NCBI RefSeq assembly: GCF_003591005.1
Contig: NZ_QYYD01000006.1
Location: forward strand, 1-64,000
Source of the DNA: Rhodopseudomonas palustris
Lineage (GTDB): Bacteria > Pseudomonadota > Alphaproteobacteria > Rhizobiales > Xanthobacteraceae
Direction: 5' to 3'
DNA length: 64,000 bases
Made by a program: the position numbers and the translations under genes. A model generated the notes under the pieces. It saw only the letters and a list, made by a program, of their open reading frames with translations, did no database searches and had not been told where the DNA came from. Positions 1 through 9,545 of the stretch are shown here, in pieces. How positions within the stretch are numbered: the first letter of the stretch is position 1; every line of letters begins with the position of its first letter.

Positions 1-62
1 CCCCCCCCCCCCCCCCCGGGGGGGGGGGCGGGGCGCGCGCGCCGGGGGGGGGGGGGGGCGGC
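1..62. other. Homopolymeric C/G stretch at window edge
   Basis: The first 62 bases are almost only C and G: a run of 17 C, then long G runs broken by a GC-alternating patch. No gene signal is present. This looks like the ragged end of an assembled contig rather than natural sequence, though a real GC-rich hairpin that stopped sequencing is possible. Confidence 0.6.
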
Positions 63-133
63 GAAGAGTTTATCCGCTGTGCCCGCGGCCCACCCCACCC
101 CGTCACGCATCCCGCTCCGCGGGCTGCGAGCCG

Positions 134-156
134 ACCCTCCCCCTCCAGGGGAGGGT
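134..156. repeat. GC-rich hairpin 3' of tsaD
   Basis: A perfect 9-bp inverted repeat (ACCCTCCCC ... GGGGAGGGT) encloses a 5-base loop. It lies about 110 bases past the tsaD stop, on the side where tsaD transcription would end. No T-run follows, so it may be a repeat element or a weak terminator. The rest of 63-268 shows no supported gene. Confidence 0.4.
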
Positions 157-268
157 GAAGAGGGCTCCGGAATTGTGGGCTGCAGGACTCCATGGGCGAT
201 GCCCCTGCGGCACGCGGGGAGAGGTGAGGAAGCGCTGCGGCCCGTGAAGCAGCCAAGTCGGTGCTCCC

Positions 269-1438
269 TCAGTATCCCGCTCGCGTCTTGGCGAATTTGC
301 CGGGCGCCGTCGCATTGGCGTCGAGCAGCCAGCGGGCGCGGGGGGCGGCGTCGAGGGTGTTGGTGAGGCCGAGCGCGAGGCGTTCGGCGCCGGCCCAGGC
401 GATCATCGCGCCGTTGTCGGTGCACAGCGCCGGCGGCGGCACCATCAGGGTGGTCTGCGCCTTGGCGGCAACGTCGCGCAGCGCGCGGCGGATCGCCTGG
501 TTGGCGGCGACGCCGCCGGCCGCGACCAGCGCCTTGGGCGGGCCGAACCGTTCCTTGAACAGCCGCAGCCCGGCGCCGAGCCGGTCGGCGACGGAGTCCA
601 GCACGGCGGCCTGAAAGCCGGCGCACAGATCGTTGATGTCCTGCGGCTCCAGCGGAGTCAGCCGGCTGGCCTCGTTGCGCACCGCGGTTTTCAACCCCGA
701 CAGCGAGAAATTGGCGTCGGGCCGCCCCAGCATCGGCCGCGGAAATGCAAACCGGGCAGGATCGCCGACGGCTGCGGCGCGCTCGACCTGCGGGCCGCCC
801 GGATAGGGCAGGCCGAGCAGCTTGGCGATCTTGTCGAACGCCTCGCCGATCGCATCGTCGACCGTGGTGCCGAGCCGGACGTAGTCGCCGACGCCGAGCA
901 CCGCGACGATCTGGGTGTGGCCGCCCGAGGCCAGAAACAGGCAGTAGGGAAATTCGGTCGCATCCGTCAGCCGCGGCGTCAGCGCGTGCGCTTCGAGATG
1001 GTTGACGGCGATCAGCGGCGTGTTGTGCACCAGCGCGATCGCCTTGGCGGTCGTCAGCCCGACGATGACGCCGCCGATCAGCCCGGGGCCGGCCGCGGCC
1101 GCGACACCGGACAGGCTCGCGAAGCTGGTTCCGGCCTCGCGCATCGCGCTTGCGATCAGGCCATCGAGCAGGTCGACATGCGCGCGTGCCGCAATCTCTG
1201 GTACTACGCCACCAAATGGCGCGTGCTCTTCGGTTTGCGAGCGCACCACGTTGGAGAGGATCCGGCCGCTGCCGTCGGCACGGCGCTCGACCACCGCCGC
1301 CGCGGTTTCGTCGCAGGTGGTCTCGATTCCAAGCACCAGCAAGGTTTGGTCACTAGTCAAATTGAGCCCTTGCGTTTGCGGCCGAACCGGCGTTCTCCTT
1401 GCCTCGCGTAGCATTGCGGGGTCGCGGAATGCAATCAT
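269..1438 (-). CDS. tsaD: tRNA N6-threonylcarbamoyladenosine transferase TsaD
   Basis: Transfers the threonylcarbamoyl group to A37 of ANN-decoding tRNAs, working in the cytoplasm with TsaB, TsaE and TsaC; tsaB lies at 49046 in this window. The ASKHA-fold signature [10 protein letters not shown] is followed by the metal-binding His pair in VNHLEAHAL and by SGGHTQ. The longest frame has 389 residues; homology begins only near residue 30, so the real start may be the ATG at 1414 or a later TTG. The gene is divergent from hemD, with overlapping 5' ends if the longest starts are used. Confidence 0.95.
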   Translation of the reverse strand: MIAFRDPAMLREARRTPVRPQTQGLNLTSDQTLLVLGIETTCDETAAAVVERRADGSGRILSNVVRSQTEEHAPFGGVVPEIAARAHVDLLDGLIASAMREAGTSFASLSGVAAAAGPGLIGGVIVGLTTAKAIALVHNTPLIAVNHLEAHALTPRLTDATEFPYCLFLASGGHTQIVAVLGVGDYVRLGTTVDDAIGEAFDKIAKLLGLPYPGGPQVERAAAVGDPARFAFPRPMLGRPDANFSLSGLKTAVRNEASRLTPLEPQDINDLCAGFQAAVLDSVADRLGAGLRLFKERFGPPKALVAAGGVAANQAIRRALRDVAAKAQTTLMVPPPALCTDNGAMIAWAGAERLALGLTNTLDAAPRARWLLDANATAPGKFAKTRAGY

Positions 1439-1548
1439 CCGGTCGGCGCCCCGCAGCTCCGGTCAAGTCCGACGGTCCGCCGCTCTCGGTGATGATGGTG
1501 ACGGCCGCAATGACACCTGTTTGCCTCTCGCATGCGAGGACGTCAGGC

Positions 1549-2292
1549 GTGGCACTGCTCGTCACCCGCCCACAACCCGATAACGACGCGACCGCCGCGG
1601 CCCTCCGTGCCAGGGGCTACGACGTGCTGCTGGCGCCGATGCTGCGGTTCGAGCCGCTGCCGTTTCCGGACGATCCGGACGCTGGCTATCGCGGCGTGCT
1701 GGTCACCAGCGCCAACGCGCTGCGCGCGATCGCCGATCAGCCCGGCTTTACCCGCTTGCTGAAGCTGCCGCTGTTGGCGGTCGGCAAGCACACCGCGCGC
1801 GCCGCCCGCGAGGCCGGCTTCACCGAGGTGATCGTCGCCGATGGCGATGCCGCCAAGCTGCGGCTGAAAGTCGCCGACAGCCTGCGCGGGAAAAAGAAGG
1901 CCGCCGGCGCGTTGCTGTATCTGGCCGGGGCCGACCTGTCGCGTGATCTCGCCGGCGAACTCCGCGAGGATGGTTTCGACGTGGTGATGCAGACAACCTA
2001 CCGGATGGTGCCGGTGCCGAGCTTGCCGACCAGCGTCTGCGACGACTTCGCGGCCAACCGGATCGAGGCCGTGCTGCATTATTCGCGGCGCAGCGCGCGC
2101 GCCTTCGTTGATGCGACGCGTGCCTCCGGTATTGAAATTTCGGCGCTGGCAATCCCGCAATGCTGCCTGTCGGTGCAGGTCTCCGACGTGGTGCGCGAAG
2201 CCGGCGCCACTCAGGTCATGGTGGCGCGAACCCCCGACGAGCCGGCGCTGTTCGAGGCGCTGGGGCGCGCGTTCGCAGCGCCGGCGCGCTAA
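1549..2292 (+). CDS. hemD: Uroporphyrinogen-III synthase
   Basis: Cyclises hydroxymethylbilane to uroporphyrinogen III, the branch point to heme, bacteriochlorophyll and B12. The N-terminus ALLVTRPQPDN is typical of the family, and the length (about 247 residues) fits. I chose the GTG at 1549 because the conserved sequence starts there and a GAGG lies about 10 bases upstream; an ATG at 1510 is the alternative. It leads a co-directional set with the mitofilin-like and hemY-like genes, the usual alphaproteobacterial order. hemC, often found just upstream in relatives, is absent here. Confidence 0.88.
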   Translation: MALLVTRPQPDNDATAAALRARGYDVLLAPMLRFEPLPFPDDPDAGYRGVLVTSANALRAIADQPGFTRLLKLPLLAVGKHTARAAREAGFTEVIVADGDAAKLRLKVADSLRGKKKAAGALLYLAGADLSRDLAGELREDGFDVVMQTTYRMVPVPSLPTSVCDDFAANRIEAVLHYSRRSARAFVDATRASGIEISALAIPQCCLSVQVSDVVREAGATQVMVARTPDEPALFEALGRAFAAPAR

Positions 2293-2344
2293 CAACAGAG
2301 CCGGGCCGCGACGACGGATCCGGCGGACAGGTAACGAGGAACGG

Positions 2345-3745
2345 ATGGTCGAGAACAGACCCGGACACGACGCGCAGCCGAAGGAGGACGAACGGGACCA
2401 GCCCGTGTCCGACGCAACGCCCGACACGGATCGTCTGCAGAGCGATGCCGCCGCCCATGAGGCGCAAGCCGCGGCGCCGTCCGAGCCGGAGCTTCACACC
2501 GCCGACAGCCGGGAGCCAACGGCCGAGCCCGAGCCGCTGCCCGAAGCTTCTGCCGCGCGTTCCGAAACCCGGTTCGCCGACGAGCCGGGCCCGCGCGTCT
2601 CGTCCGCCGAACCGCACCGTCCCGGTATCGCCGCCATGATGCTGCCGCCGATCCTGGCGGTGGCGATCGCCGCCGCGGTGGTGGTCGGCGCCGCCAAGAC
2701 CGGGCTGCTGCCGCAGTTCCTGTCCTCCAGCAGCGTCAGTGCACCGGCCGAGAACGACGCCGCGATCGACGCCCTCAAGGCGCGGATCGCGGAACTGGAA
2801 GCGCGCCCCGCGGCCAACCGGCCGGTTGTGGACGCCACCGCCCTCGATGCGCTGGCGGCGCGGATCGCCAGCCTGGAAGCGCGGCCCGCTCCCGAAGGAT
2901 CGGCCACACCGGCTGCCGCCGATCCGGCGCTGGCCGGCAAGGTCGACGCGCTGGAGCAGAGCGTCGCGACGCTGCGCGACGACCTCGCGGCGCTGCGCGG
3001 CCGGGCCGACCAGCTCGCCGGCACCGTCAAGGAGCTGAAAGCCGGCGGATCCGAGCCCGCGAGCGCCTCCGGCGAGCCGCCGGCCGACAAGCCCGCGGCC
3101 GCAGAAGCCGCCTCCACGTCGGAGGCCGCCGCGCTTGCCGCCATCAACGCGCGGCTCGCCGAGCTCGAACAGGCCGCCAGGGCGCCGGCCGCTGCCCCGA
3201 CGCCACCTGCCGCCGCCGCAGCCGACGACGCGCCGCTGCGCCGGCTGGTCGCCGCCACCATGCTCGACCTCACCGTCAAGCAGGGCGCGCCCTATGCGGC
3301 GGTTCTGAAGGCGGCGCAGCCGCTCGCAGCCGATCCGGCCGCCCTGAAGCCGCTGCAGCCGTTCGCGGACACCGGCGTGCCAAGTGCCGCGGCGCTCGGG
3401 CGCGAGCTGACCGCGCTGCTGCCGAAGCTGCTCAGCAGCGACGAGGCCGGCGCCAATCCGAACTTCATCGACCGCTTCCAGGCCAATGCCGAGCGGCTGG
3501 TGCGGATCCAGCGCTCCGACGCGACGCCGGGACCGGATCGCACCGCGATCATCGGCCGCCTCACCGCCGCCGCACAGCGCGGCGACCTTGCCGAGGCGCG
3601 GCGTGAACTGAAAGCGCTTGCGCCGGCCGACCGCGCTCCTGTTCAATCCTGGATCGACAAGTCCGAGGCCCGTGATCAGGCGCTCGCCGCTTCGCAATCC
3701 TTCGCCACCGCGGCGCTCGCCGCGCTGGCAAAACCGTCGCCATAG
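2345..3745 (+). CDS. Mitofilin-like (COG4223) inner-membrane protein
   Basis: About 466 residues. An acidic, Pro/Ala-rich N-terminal tail (residues 1-90) precedes one membrane segment near residues 96-118. A long coiled-coil stretch follows, with repeated ALxARIAxLEARP-type heptads, then a compact helical C-terminal domain. This layout matches the alphaproteobacterial COG4223 proteins related to mitochondrial mitofilin/Mic60, encoded between hemD and hemY and linked to membrane shaping. The ATG at 2345 follows a GAGGA ribosome site and clears the end of hemD. hemY starts 7 bases after its stop, implying co-transcription. Function is inferred from position and architecture. Confidence 0.75.
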   Translation: MVENRPGHDAQPKEDERDQPVSDATPDTDRLQSDAAAHEAQAAAPSEPELHTADSREPTAEPEPLPEASAARSETRFADEPGPRVSSAEPHRPGIAAMMLPPILAVAIAAAVVVGAAKTGLLPQFLSSSSVSAPAENDAAIDALKARIAELEARPAANRPVVDATALDALAARIASLEARPAPEGSATPAAADPALAGKVDALEQSVATLRDDLAALRGRADQLAGTVKELKAGGSEPASASGEPPADKPAAAEAASTSEAAALAAINARLAELEQAARAPAAAPTPPAAAAADDAPLRRLVAATMLDLTVKQGAPYAAVLKAAQPLAADPAALKPLQPFADTGVPSAAALGRELTALLPKLLSSDEAGANPNFIDRFQANAERLVRIQRSDATPGPDRTAIIGRLTAAAQRGDLAEARRELKALAPADRAPVQSWIDKSEARDQALAASQSFATAALAALAKPSP

Positions 3746-3752
3746 GATTCCC

Positions 3753-5486
3753 ATGCTGCGCATCATCCTGTTTCTCGTGATCATCGCGCTCGCGGCGGCG
3801 GGCGCCGCCTGGGTGGCCGAACAGCCCGGCGACGTGGTGCTGTCGTGGAACGCCTGGCGCGCCGAGATGCGGCTGCCGGTGTTCATCCTCGGGCTCGGGG
3901 GCGCGCTGGTGGCGCTCGGCCTGGTGTGGTGGATTCTCAGCGCGGTGTTGCGCGCGCCGGGACGCATGAAGCGCGGTCGGGTCGAGCGCCGCAGCGGACG
4001 CGCCCGCAACGCCATCACCCAGGGTCTGCTCGCGGTCGGCCACGGCGATGCCGCCGCGGCCCGGCAGCACGCCACCGCGGCACGGCGCCATGCGCCGCAC
4101 GATCCGCTGGCGCTGCTGCTGCAGGCGCAGTCCGCCCAGCTCGAAGGCGATCGCGACGGCGCCCGCCGGGCGTTTCTGGCGATGGCCGGGCGCGACGACA
4201 CCAAGTCGCTCGGCATGCGCGGCCTCTACATCGAGGCGCAGCGCTCGGACGACCCCTATGCGGCGCTGGCGATCGCCGAAGAGGCGCTGCGGCTGCAGCC
4301 GAATTCGGCCTGGGCGTCGCATGCGGTGCTCGGCTTCCGCTGCGCCCGCGGGGATTGGACGGGTGCCCTGGAGATTCTCGAGACCAATCTGTCGGCCGGG
4401 CTGATCGACAAGAAGACATTCCGGCGCCAGCGCGCGGTGCTGCTGACGGCGCGGGCGCTCGACCTCGAGGACAGCGACGAGAGCCTGTCGCGCGACAGTG
4501 CGCTCGAGGCCAACAAGCTGGCGCCGAACCTGGTGCCGGCCGCAGTGCTGGCGGCCAAGCATCTCGCCCAGACCCATCAGGTCCGCCGCGCCATGAAGGT
4601 GATCGAAGCCGCCTGGCAGGCCGGCCCGCATCCCGACCTGGCCGAGGCCTATGCGCACATCAAGCCGGGCGATGCGCCGAACCTGCGTCTGGCGCGGGTC
4701 GAGAATCTGATCGCCAAGAACGCCGAGGATTTCGAAAGCGCGCTGGCGGTCGCCCGCGCCGGCATCGACGCCGGCGCCTATGCGCGGGCGCGGCGGGCGC
4801 TGGAGCCGTTCATCGATAATCCGACCCAGCGGGTCGCGATGCTGATGGCCGAGATCGAGCACGGCGAGCGCGGCGACACCGCCAAGGCGCGGGCCTGGAC
4901 GCTGCGCGCGGTCCGCGCGTTGCCGGACGCGGTGTGGACCGCCGACGGCTATATCTCGGACCACTGGCGGCCGGTGTCGCCGGTCACCGGCCGGCTCGAC
5001 GCCTTCCAGTGGCAGGTGCCGCTCGCCGCGCTGCCGAGCAAGAAAACCGTCGTGATCGAGGACAACCCGTTCCACGATGCCCTGATCGCCTCCTCGGTGC
5101 CGGAAGCCCTGCCGCCGGCCGACAGCGACGAACCGGTCACGGTCACGATCGAGTCCGCCGCTGAGGCCGCGGTGGTGACGCCGACCGAGCCGGAACCGGT
5201 GGCGAGCGTTGAACCGGAGCCCGCCGACAAGCCGAAGGACGCCAAAGACGGCAAAGAGGCGACCAAGACCGCCGAGGCCCCGGCCGAAACCGTGATTGCG
5301 ATGCCGCCGCCGTCGCCGCCGCTGTTCCATCGCCGCGCGCAGCCGGCCCAGCCGGTGATTCCGATCGTCCGCGCCCCGGATGATCCGGGCGTCGACGATG
5401 AAACGCCGCCGGAGGAATTCTCCGAGCGCCCGCCGGCGCCGGCCGGGCAGGGCGGCAGCTGGCGCGGCTACCGCCCGCCGCGCTAG
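3753..5486 (+). CDS. hemY: HemY-type TPR membrane protein
   Basis: 577 residues. Two membrane helices (about residues 2-22 and 42-66) form the HemY N-terminal domain, followed by TPR-like helices (roughly 80-430) and a Pro/Glu-rich low-complexity tail ending in WRGYRPPR. It belongs to the HemY_N family found downstream of hemD; despite the name it is not protoporphyrinogen oxidase, and its exact role around tetrapyrrole synthesis is unknown. The ATG at 3753 was chosen because it starts the hydrophobic helix and follows the previous stop by 7 bases. It is the last gene before tRNA-Thr. Confidence 0.8.
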   Translation: MLRIILFLVIIALAAAGAAWVAEQPGDVVLSWNAWRAEMRLPVFILGLGGALVALGLVWWILSAVLRAPGRMKRGRVERRSGRARNAITQGLLAVGHGDAAAARQHATAARRHAPHDPLALLLQAQSAQLEGDRDGARRAFLAMAGRDDTKSLGMRGLYIEAQRSDDPYAALAIAEEALRLQPNSAWASHAVLGFRCARGDWTGALEILETNLSAGLIDKKTFRRQRAVLLTARALDLEDSDESLSRDSALEANKLAPNLVPAAVLAAKHLAQTHQVRRAMKVIEAAWQAGPHPDLAEAYAHIKPGDAPNLRLARVENLIAKNAEDFESALAVARAGIDAGAYARARRALEPFIDNPTQRVAMLMAEIEHGERGDTAKARAWTLRAVRALPDAVWTADGYISDHWRPVSPVTGRLDAFQWQVPLAALPSKKTVVIEDNPFHDALIASSVPEALPPADSDEPVTVTIESAAEAAVVTPTEPEPVASVEPEPADKPKDAKDGKEATKTAEAPAETVIAMPPPSPPLFHRRAQPAQPVIPIVRAPDDPGVDDETPPEEFSERPPAPAGQGGSWRGYRPPR

Positions 5487-5602
5487 GATTTCGGGCGCTG
5501 GGCCGGCCGCGGTTCTTGCCAATCCGGCCGCCGGCCGATATCAGGAGCCGGAGTTTCGACAGGTCAGCGTTCTCGGGCGGAGCATCACCCCTCCCGACGG
5601 TC

Positions 5603-5678
5603 GCCGCAATAGCTCAGCTGGTAGAGCACGTCATTCGTAATGACGGGGTCGGGGGTTCGAATCCCTCTTGCGGCACCA
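5603..5678 (+). tRNA. tRNA-Thr (anticodon CGT)
   Basis: A 76-base cloverleaf. The acceptor arm GCCGCAA pairs with TTGCGGC, the anticodon stem CGTCA/TGACG encloses TTCGTAA (anticodon CGT), and the T-loop carries GGTTCGAATCC. The CCA end is encoded. It reads ACG codons, frequent in this GC-rich genome. No clear hairpin terminator follows. Confidence 0.97.
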
Positions 5679-5770
5679 CTCTTTGGTTTTCTCACATCAC
5701 AGGACCATCTCTGCACGTGCAGCCCGTGCGAGGTTGACGCCGCTCGTTCTGCCGGGTGAATGACGGCGCC

Positions 5771-7243
5771 ATGCTGTTCAGTTCGCCGGTCTTCCTGTTC
5801 CTATTCCTTCCGCTCTTGTTGCTGCTGTATTGGAGCGTGCCGCGGCCGGCGCGCAACGCCGTGCTGCTGGTCGCCAGCATCGTGTTCTACGTCTGGGGCG
5901 AGCGCTTCTTCTTCGTGGTGATGCTGGCCTCGATCGCCGCCAACTGGCTGATCGGGCTGGCGCTGGACGCGCTTGAAGGACCCACTCAGCGCAAGGCGAT
6001 GGTGGCGTTCGCGGTGGTGCTGAACATCGGCCTGCTGGCCGTGTTCAAATACACCGAGTTCCTGGTCGGCAATCTCAACGACTTGCTGGCGCTGGTCGGC
6101 GCGGCGCCGGTCCACGTGGTGTCGCCGCATCTGCCGCTCGGCATTTCGTTCTTCACCTTTCACGCGTTGTCCTACGTCATCGACGTCTATCGCGGCGTCG
6201 CCACCGCGCAGCGCAAGCCGATCGACTTCGCGCTGTACATCGCGTTCTTTCCGCAGCTGATCGCCGGGCCGATCATCCGTTATCACGACATCTACAAGCA
6301 GCTGACCCGCCGCACCGTCACGCTCGAATTGCTCGCCTCCGGCACCGAGCGGTTTCTCGCCGGCTTCGGCAAGAAGATGCTGCTGGCCAATCCGCTCGGC
6401 GAGGTCGCCGACCAGATTTTTGCGCTGCCGGCCGCCGAGCTCAGCCCCGGCGCCGCCTGGCTCGGGGTGATCTGCTACACGCTGCAGATCTATCTCGACT
6501 TCTCGGCCTATTCGGACATGGCGATCGGACTGGCGCGGATCTTCGGCTTCCATTTCCTGGAGAACTTCAACTACCCGTATTTGTCGCGGTCGCTGCAGGA
6601 ATTCTGGCGGCGATGGCACATCTCGCTGTCCAACTGGCTGCGCGACTATCTGTACATCCCGCTCGGCGGCAGCCGCGTCGTCAATTGGCGGATCTATCTC
6701 AATCTGTTCATCGTGTTCTTCGTCTGCGGGCTGTGGCACGGCGCCAACTGGACCTTCGTGGTGTGGGGCATGATCCATGGAGGCTTCCTGATCGTCGAGC
6801 GGCTCGGCCTGGCGCACTGGCTAGCGCAGCGCCATGAAGCGGTGCGGCACGCCTATACGCTGCTCGTCGTATCGCTCGCCTGGGTGTTTTTCCGCGCGGC
6901 CGATGTCACGCAGGCGACGCACTATCTGCAGGCGATGTTCGGTCTGGGCGGCAACGCGCCGTCGCTGGATTTCCTACGCTACGTCGATCCGACCGTCGTC
7001 ATCAGCCTGACGGTCGGCGCGTTCGCCGCCGCCGGCGTGTTCACGCGGCTGACCTCGGATTGGCGCTGCCGCGCCGGCCAGCGCGACGGCGTGCTGCATC
7101 CGCCGCTCGAGACCGTCCCGCTCGACTCCGACGGGCGGTGGGTGCTCGGCGCGCGTCTGGTGATCCTGCTCGCGATCGGCGTGCTGGGCTGCAGCCAAGT
7201 CGCGGCCGGCACCTATAATCCGTTCATCTATTTCAGGTTCTGA
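5771..7243 (+). CDS. MBOAT-family O-acyltransferase (AlgI-like)
   Basis: About 490 residues, polytopic membrane protein. MLFSSPVFLFLFLP at the N-terminus, the QEFWRRWHISLSNWLRDY block and the catalytic-His region CGLWHGANWTFVVWG are hallmarks of AlgI/MBOAT transferases, which move acyl groups across the inner membrane for polysaccharide O-acetylation. The ATG at 5771 fits the family N-terminus better than an in-frame GTG at 5756. The SGNH partner gene starts 2 bases after this stop, so the two form an acylation pair. The acceptor polymer cannot be read here; no glycosyltransferases lie nearby. Confidence 0.9.
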   Translation: MLFSSPVFLFLFLPLLLLLYWSVPRPARNAVLLVASIVFYVWGERFFFVVMLASIAANWLIGLALDALEGPTQRKAMVAFAVVLNIGLLAVFKYTEFLVGNLNDLLALVGAAPVHVVSPHLPLGISFFTFHALSYVIDVYRGVATAQRKPIDFALYIAFFPQLIAGPIIRYHDIYKQLTRRTVTLELLASGTERFLAGFGKKMLLANPLGEVADQIFALPAAELSPGAAWLGVICYTLQIYLDFSAYSDMAIGLARIFGFHFLENFNYPYLSRSLQEFWRRWHISLSNWLRDYLYIPLGGSRVVNWRIYLNLFIVFFVCGLWHGANWTFVVWGMIHGGFLIVERLGLAHWLAQRHEAVRHAYTLLVVSLAWVFFRAADVTQATHYLQAMFGLGGNAPSLDFLRYVDPTVVISLTVGAFAAAGVFTRLTSDWRCRAGQRDGVLHPPLETVPLDSDGRWVLGARLVILLAIGVLGCSQVAAGTYNPFIYFRF

Positions 7244-7245
7244 CG

Positions 7246-8373
7246 ATGTCGCAGATGTCCTTGTCGGCTCGAATTTACGCCGGCGCGCTAATCGGGGTGG
7301 CGCTGTTGTTCTCGGCGGCCGGGCTGATCACCACGGTGGTCCGGCAGACCGCAATTAGCAGCGGCGAGAACCGAACGTTCGCGCAGTTGCCGGCCTGGCC
7401 GCGCTCGTGCGCCGAGTGGGAGAGCTTCCCGCAACGCTTCGACGATTACTTCAGCGATCAGTTCGGGCTGCGCACGCTGCTGCTGCGGCTCAACACCAAT
7501 GTCGGCGCGCTGCTGCTCGGCCGCCTGCCGTCGAACCGCGTCATTCTCGGCAAGGACGAATGGCTGTTTTACGCCGCCGAAGACTCGCTCGATCTCTACG
7601 CCAACAAGCGCCCGCTCAGCGATGGCCAGCTCGAAAACGCGCGGGAGTCGCTGGCCGCGCGTGTGCGCCGCGCCAAGCAGCTCGGCGCCGCCTACATGTT
7701 CGTCGTCGCGCCCGACAAGCACACCATCTATCCCGAACACATGCCGCGGTTTCTGGCGCGGCGCGATCGGCCGTCGCAATTCGATCAGTTGCTCGCCGTC
7801 ACCAATCCGGCCGGTCTGCCGGTGGTCGATCTGCGGCCGGCGCTGATGCGCGGCAAAGCGGACGGCCTGGTCTACTACAAGGACGACACGCATTGGACCG
7901 ATTGGGGCGCTTATCTCGGTTATCGGACGTTGATGGCGGCGCAGCCGCTGCAAGGCGTGCCGGCGCTGCAGCTCGATGCCGGTCAGTTCTCGGTGGCCCG
8001 CGACTTCAAGGGCGGATTGGCCGAGATGGCCAACCTGCCATGGACCGAGCGCGCCGTCGGGGTCGATCCGGCGGCCGCGCGCTGCGCCGTCACCACAGTC
8101 CCGTTTGAGCGGCTGTCGCCGAACCTGTCGATCGCCCGAACGCGCTGCGCCGAAGCCAAGCACAAGGTCGTGTATATCGGCGACTCCTTTACCGACTGGA
8201 TCATGACGTATCTGTCGCAAAGCTTCGGCGAGGTCGTCTACATCGCCCGCTCCGGCTTCACGCCGTGGCGCGAGATGCAGCCCTATGTCGACCGCGAAGC
8301 CCCCGATCTGATCATCGAACAACTGGTCGAGCGCCACGTCTCGTCGATCGCCGACGCCCGCGCGCGAGAGTAA
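7246..8373 (+). CDS. AlgX/AlgJ-like SGNH-fold acetyltransferase partner
   Basis: 375 residues: one N-terminal signal-anchor (about 8-32), then a periplasmic SGNH-like domain. The nucleophile Ser lies in IGDSF (Ser314) and the acid/His pair in DDTHWTDWG (Asp214, His216), the arrangement of AlgX/AlgJ enzymes that receive acyl groups from an MBOAT partner and place them on exopolysaccharide. It is 2 bases downstream of the MBOAT gene, so co-transcribed. A palindromic repeat element starts 41 bases after the stop. Substrate polymer unknown. Confidence 0.85.
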   Translation: MSQMSLSARIYAGALIGVALLFSAAGLITTVVRQTAISSGENRTFAQLPAWPRSCAEWESFPQRFDDYFSDQFGLRTLLLRLNTNVGALLLGRLPSNRVILGKDEWLFYAAEDSLDLYANKRPLSDGQLENARESLAARVRRAKQLGAAYMFVVAPDKHTIYPEHMPRFLARRDRPSQFDQLLAVTNPAGLPVVDLRPALMRGKADGLVYYKDDTHWTDWGAYLGYRTLMAAQPLQGVPALQLDAGQFSVARDFKGGLAEMANLPWTERAVGVDPAAARCAVTTVPFERLSPNLSIARTRCAEAKHKVVYIGDSFTDWIMTYLSQSFGEVVYIARSGFTPWREMQPYVDREAPDLIIEQLVERHVSSIADARARE

Positions 8374-8413
8374 CGGTGTCGGCGCGGCTGGTAGCCCGCC
8401 ACATCGAGAAGCC

Positions 8414-8534
8414 GTCATCCTGAGGCGCGAGCGTAGCGAGCCTCGAAGGATGACCAACGACATGCACTGTGGCTCATCCTTCGAGGTCCGACACGCCGCG
8501 CAAGAGCGCGACGCGTCGGACGCCTCAGGATGAC
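8414..8534. repeat. Dispersed palindromic repeat, family A
   Basis: Nested inverted repeats: outer arms GTCATCCTGAGGC / GCCTCAGGATGAC, inner arms around CCTCGAAGGATGA / CTCATCCTTCGAGG. It shares arms with the element at 44434-44555. It lies between the SGNH-protein stop and the convergent sulfurtransferase stop. No open frame of note; behaves like a REP/BIME-type element. Confidence 0.85.
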
Positions 8535-8553
8535 GCTCAGCAAGAGGCGCTGC

Positions 8554-9435
8554 TTACTCCGCCGCCATCAGCATCGTGGCCGCATAGGGCGGGCCTTGCT
8601 CGATCGGCAGCGACGGGTCGCGCGACCATTCGTTCCAGGAGCCGAAATACAGGCTGACATCCTTGATGCCGGCTTCCTTGAGCGCCACCAGCGTGTTCGA
8701 GGCGCGGGCGCCCTTGAAGCAATACAGCACGACCGGCGTCTCGGGCGTGATGCCGACGCTGGCGCATTCGGCGAGAATTTCCGCCGACGATTTGAACATC
8801 GGTCCGGCCGGCGACGGCTTCATCATGCGGTACCACTCGATCCAGACCGCGCCGGGAATGCGGCCCTTGCGCGGGCAGAAATCCTTGCCGTAGGGCGACG
8901 AGCTTTCGCCGATCCATTCGTCGACGTCGCGGGTGTCGAGCTTGACCTTGCCGGCATCGCCGACCGCCGCCTTCATGGCTTCGAGATCGACCAGGATCGA
9001 CGCTGCAGCCGGATCGATGCTGAAGCTCTTCGCTTCGGGCGTCGGCACCTCGGTGGTGGTCGGCAGCCCGGCCGCGGTCCAGGCCGCGTAGCCGCCGTGC
9101 AGGATCTTGACCTTCGGATAGCCGAGATAGGTGAGCAGCACATAGCCGCGGCACGACTGGCCGAAACCGGTGTTCATCGACTGCTCGTAGATCACCGCGG
9201 TTTCTTCACCCGACAGGCCGGCAGCGCCGAACGCGACGGCAAACTTCTCGCTCATCTCCTTGACGCCCTCGGGCGTCGAGGTTGCGAGATACGTGAAGAT
9301 CTCGTGGATGTTGACGGCACCCGGAATATGGCCGGCCGCATAGCTGCCGGGATCGCGGGTGTCGATCACCACCGTCATCGGCGACGACAGCATCTCGGAC
9401 AGCTCGTCGGGCGTAACAAGAACCTTATCGGTCAT
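8554..9435 (-). CDS. sseA: Sulfurtransferase, rhodanese family (SseA-like)
   Basis: 293 residues with two rhodanese domains. The N-terminal domain (about 1-125, VVIDTRDP...HIPGA) is non-catalytic; the C-terminal domain carries the catalytic Cys239 in YCFKGARAS and a GSWNEW motif. Such enzymes move sulfane sulfur from thiosulfate or 3-mercaptopyruvate to thiophilic acceptors; the CFKGAR loop does not decide which. The ATG at 9435 is preceded by AGGAGCG. The upstream same-strand acyl-CoA-dehydrogenase-like gene ends 110 bases away, with two hairpins between, so it may have its own transcript. Confidence 0.88.
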   Translation of the reverse strand: MTDKVLVTPDELSEMLSSPMTVVIDTRDPGSYAAGHIPGAVNIHEIFTYLATSTPEGVKEMSEKFAVAFGAAGLSGEETAVIYEQSMNTGFGQSCRGYVLLTYLGYPKVKILHGGYAAWTAAGLPTTTEVPTPEAKSFSIDPAAASILVDLEAMKAAVGDAGKVKLDTRDVDEWIGESSSPYGKDFCPRKGRIPGAVWIEWYRMMKPSPAGPMFKSSAEILAECASVGITPETPVVLYCFKGARASNTLVALKEAGIKDVSLYFGSWNEWSRDPSLPIEQGPPYAATMLMAAE

Positions 9436-9489
9436 CAATTCGCTCCTGTGTTCGTCGTTGCACGTTGGATCGCAGCGGGAGAATTCCGG

Positions 9490-9537
9490 CACAGGGCGTC
9501 GCCCTGTGGTGACAGCTGCCGGGCGGCCCGCGCCCGG
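9490..9537. repeat. Two tandem hairpins between co-directional genes
   Basis: First stem CACAGGGC/GCCCTGTG with a 3-base loop (9490-9508); second stem CCGGGCG/CGCCCGG with a 5-base loop (9519-9537). They separate the acyl-CoA-dehydrogenase-like gene from the sulfurtransferase gene. No T-tract follows on either strand, so partial termination or RNA processing is possible but unproven. Confidence 0.5.
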
Positions 9538-9545
9538 ATCGTCGT

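Noticed and set aside
3561-5522. A 653-codon minus-strand frame opposite the hemY-like gene
   Set aside because: It is an Arg-rich shadow of a clearly supported gene on the other strand.
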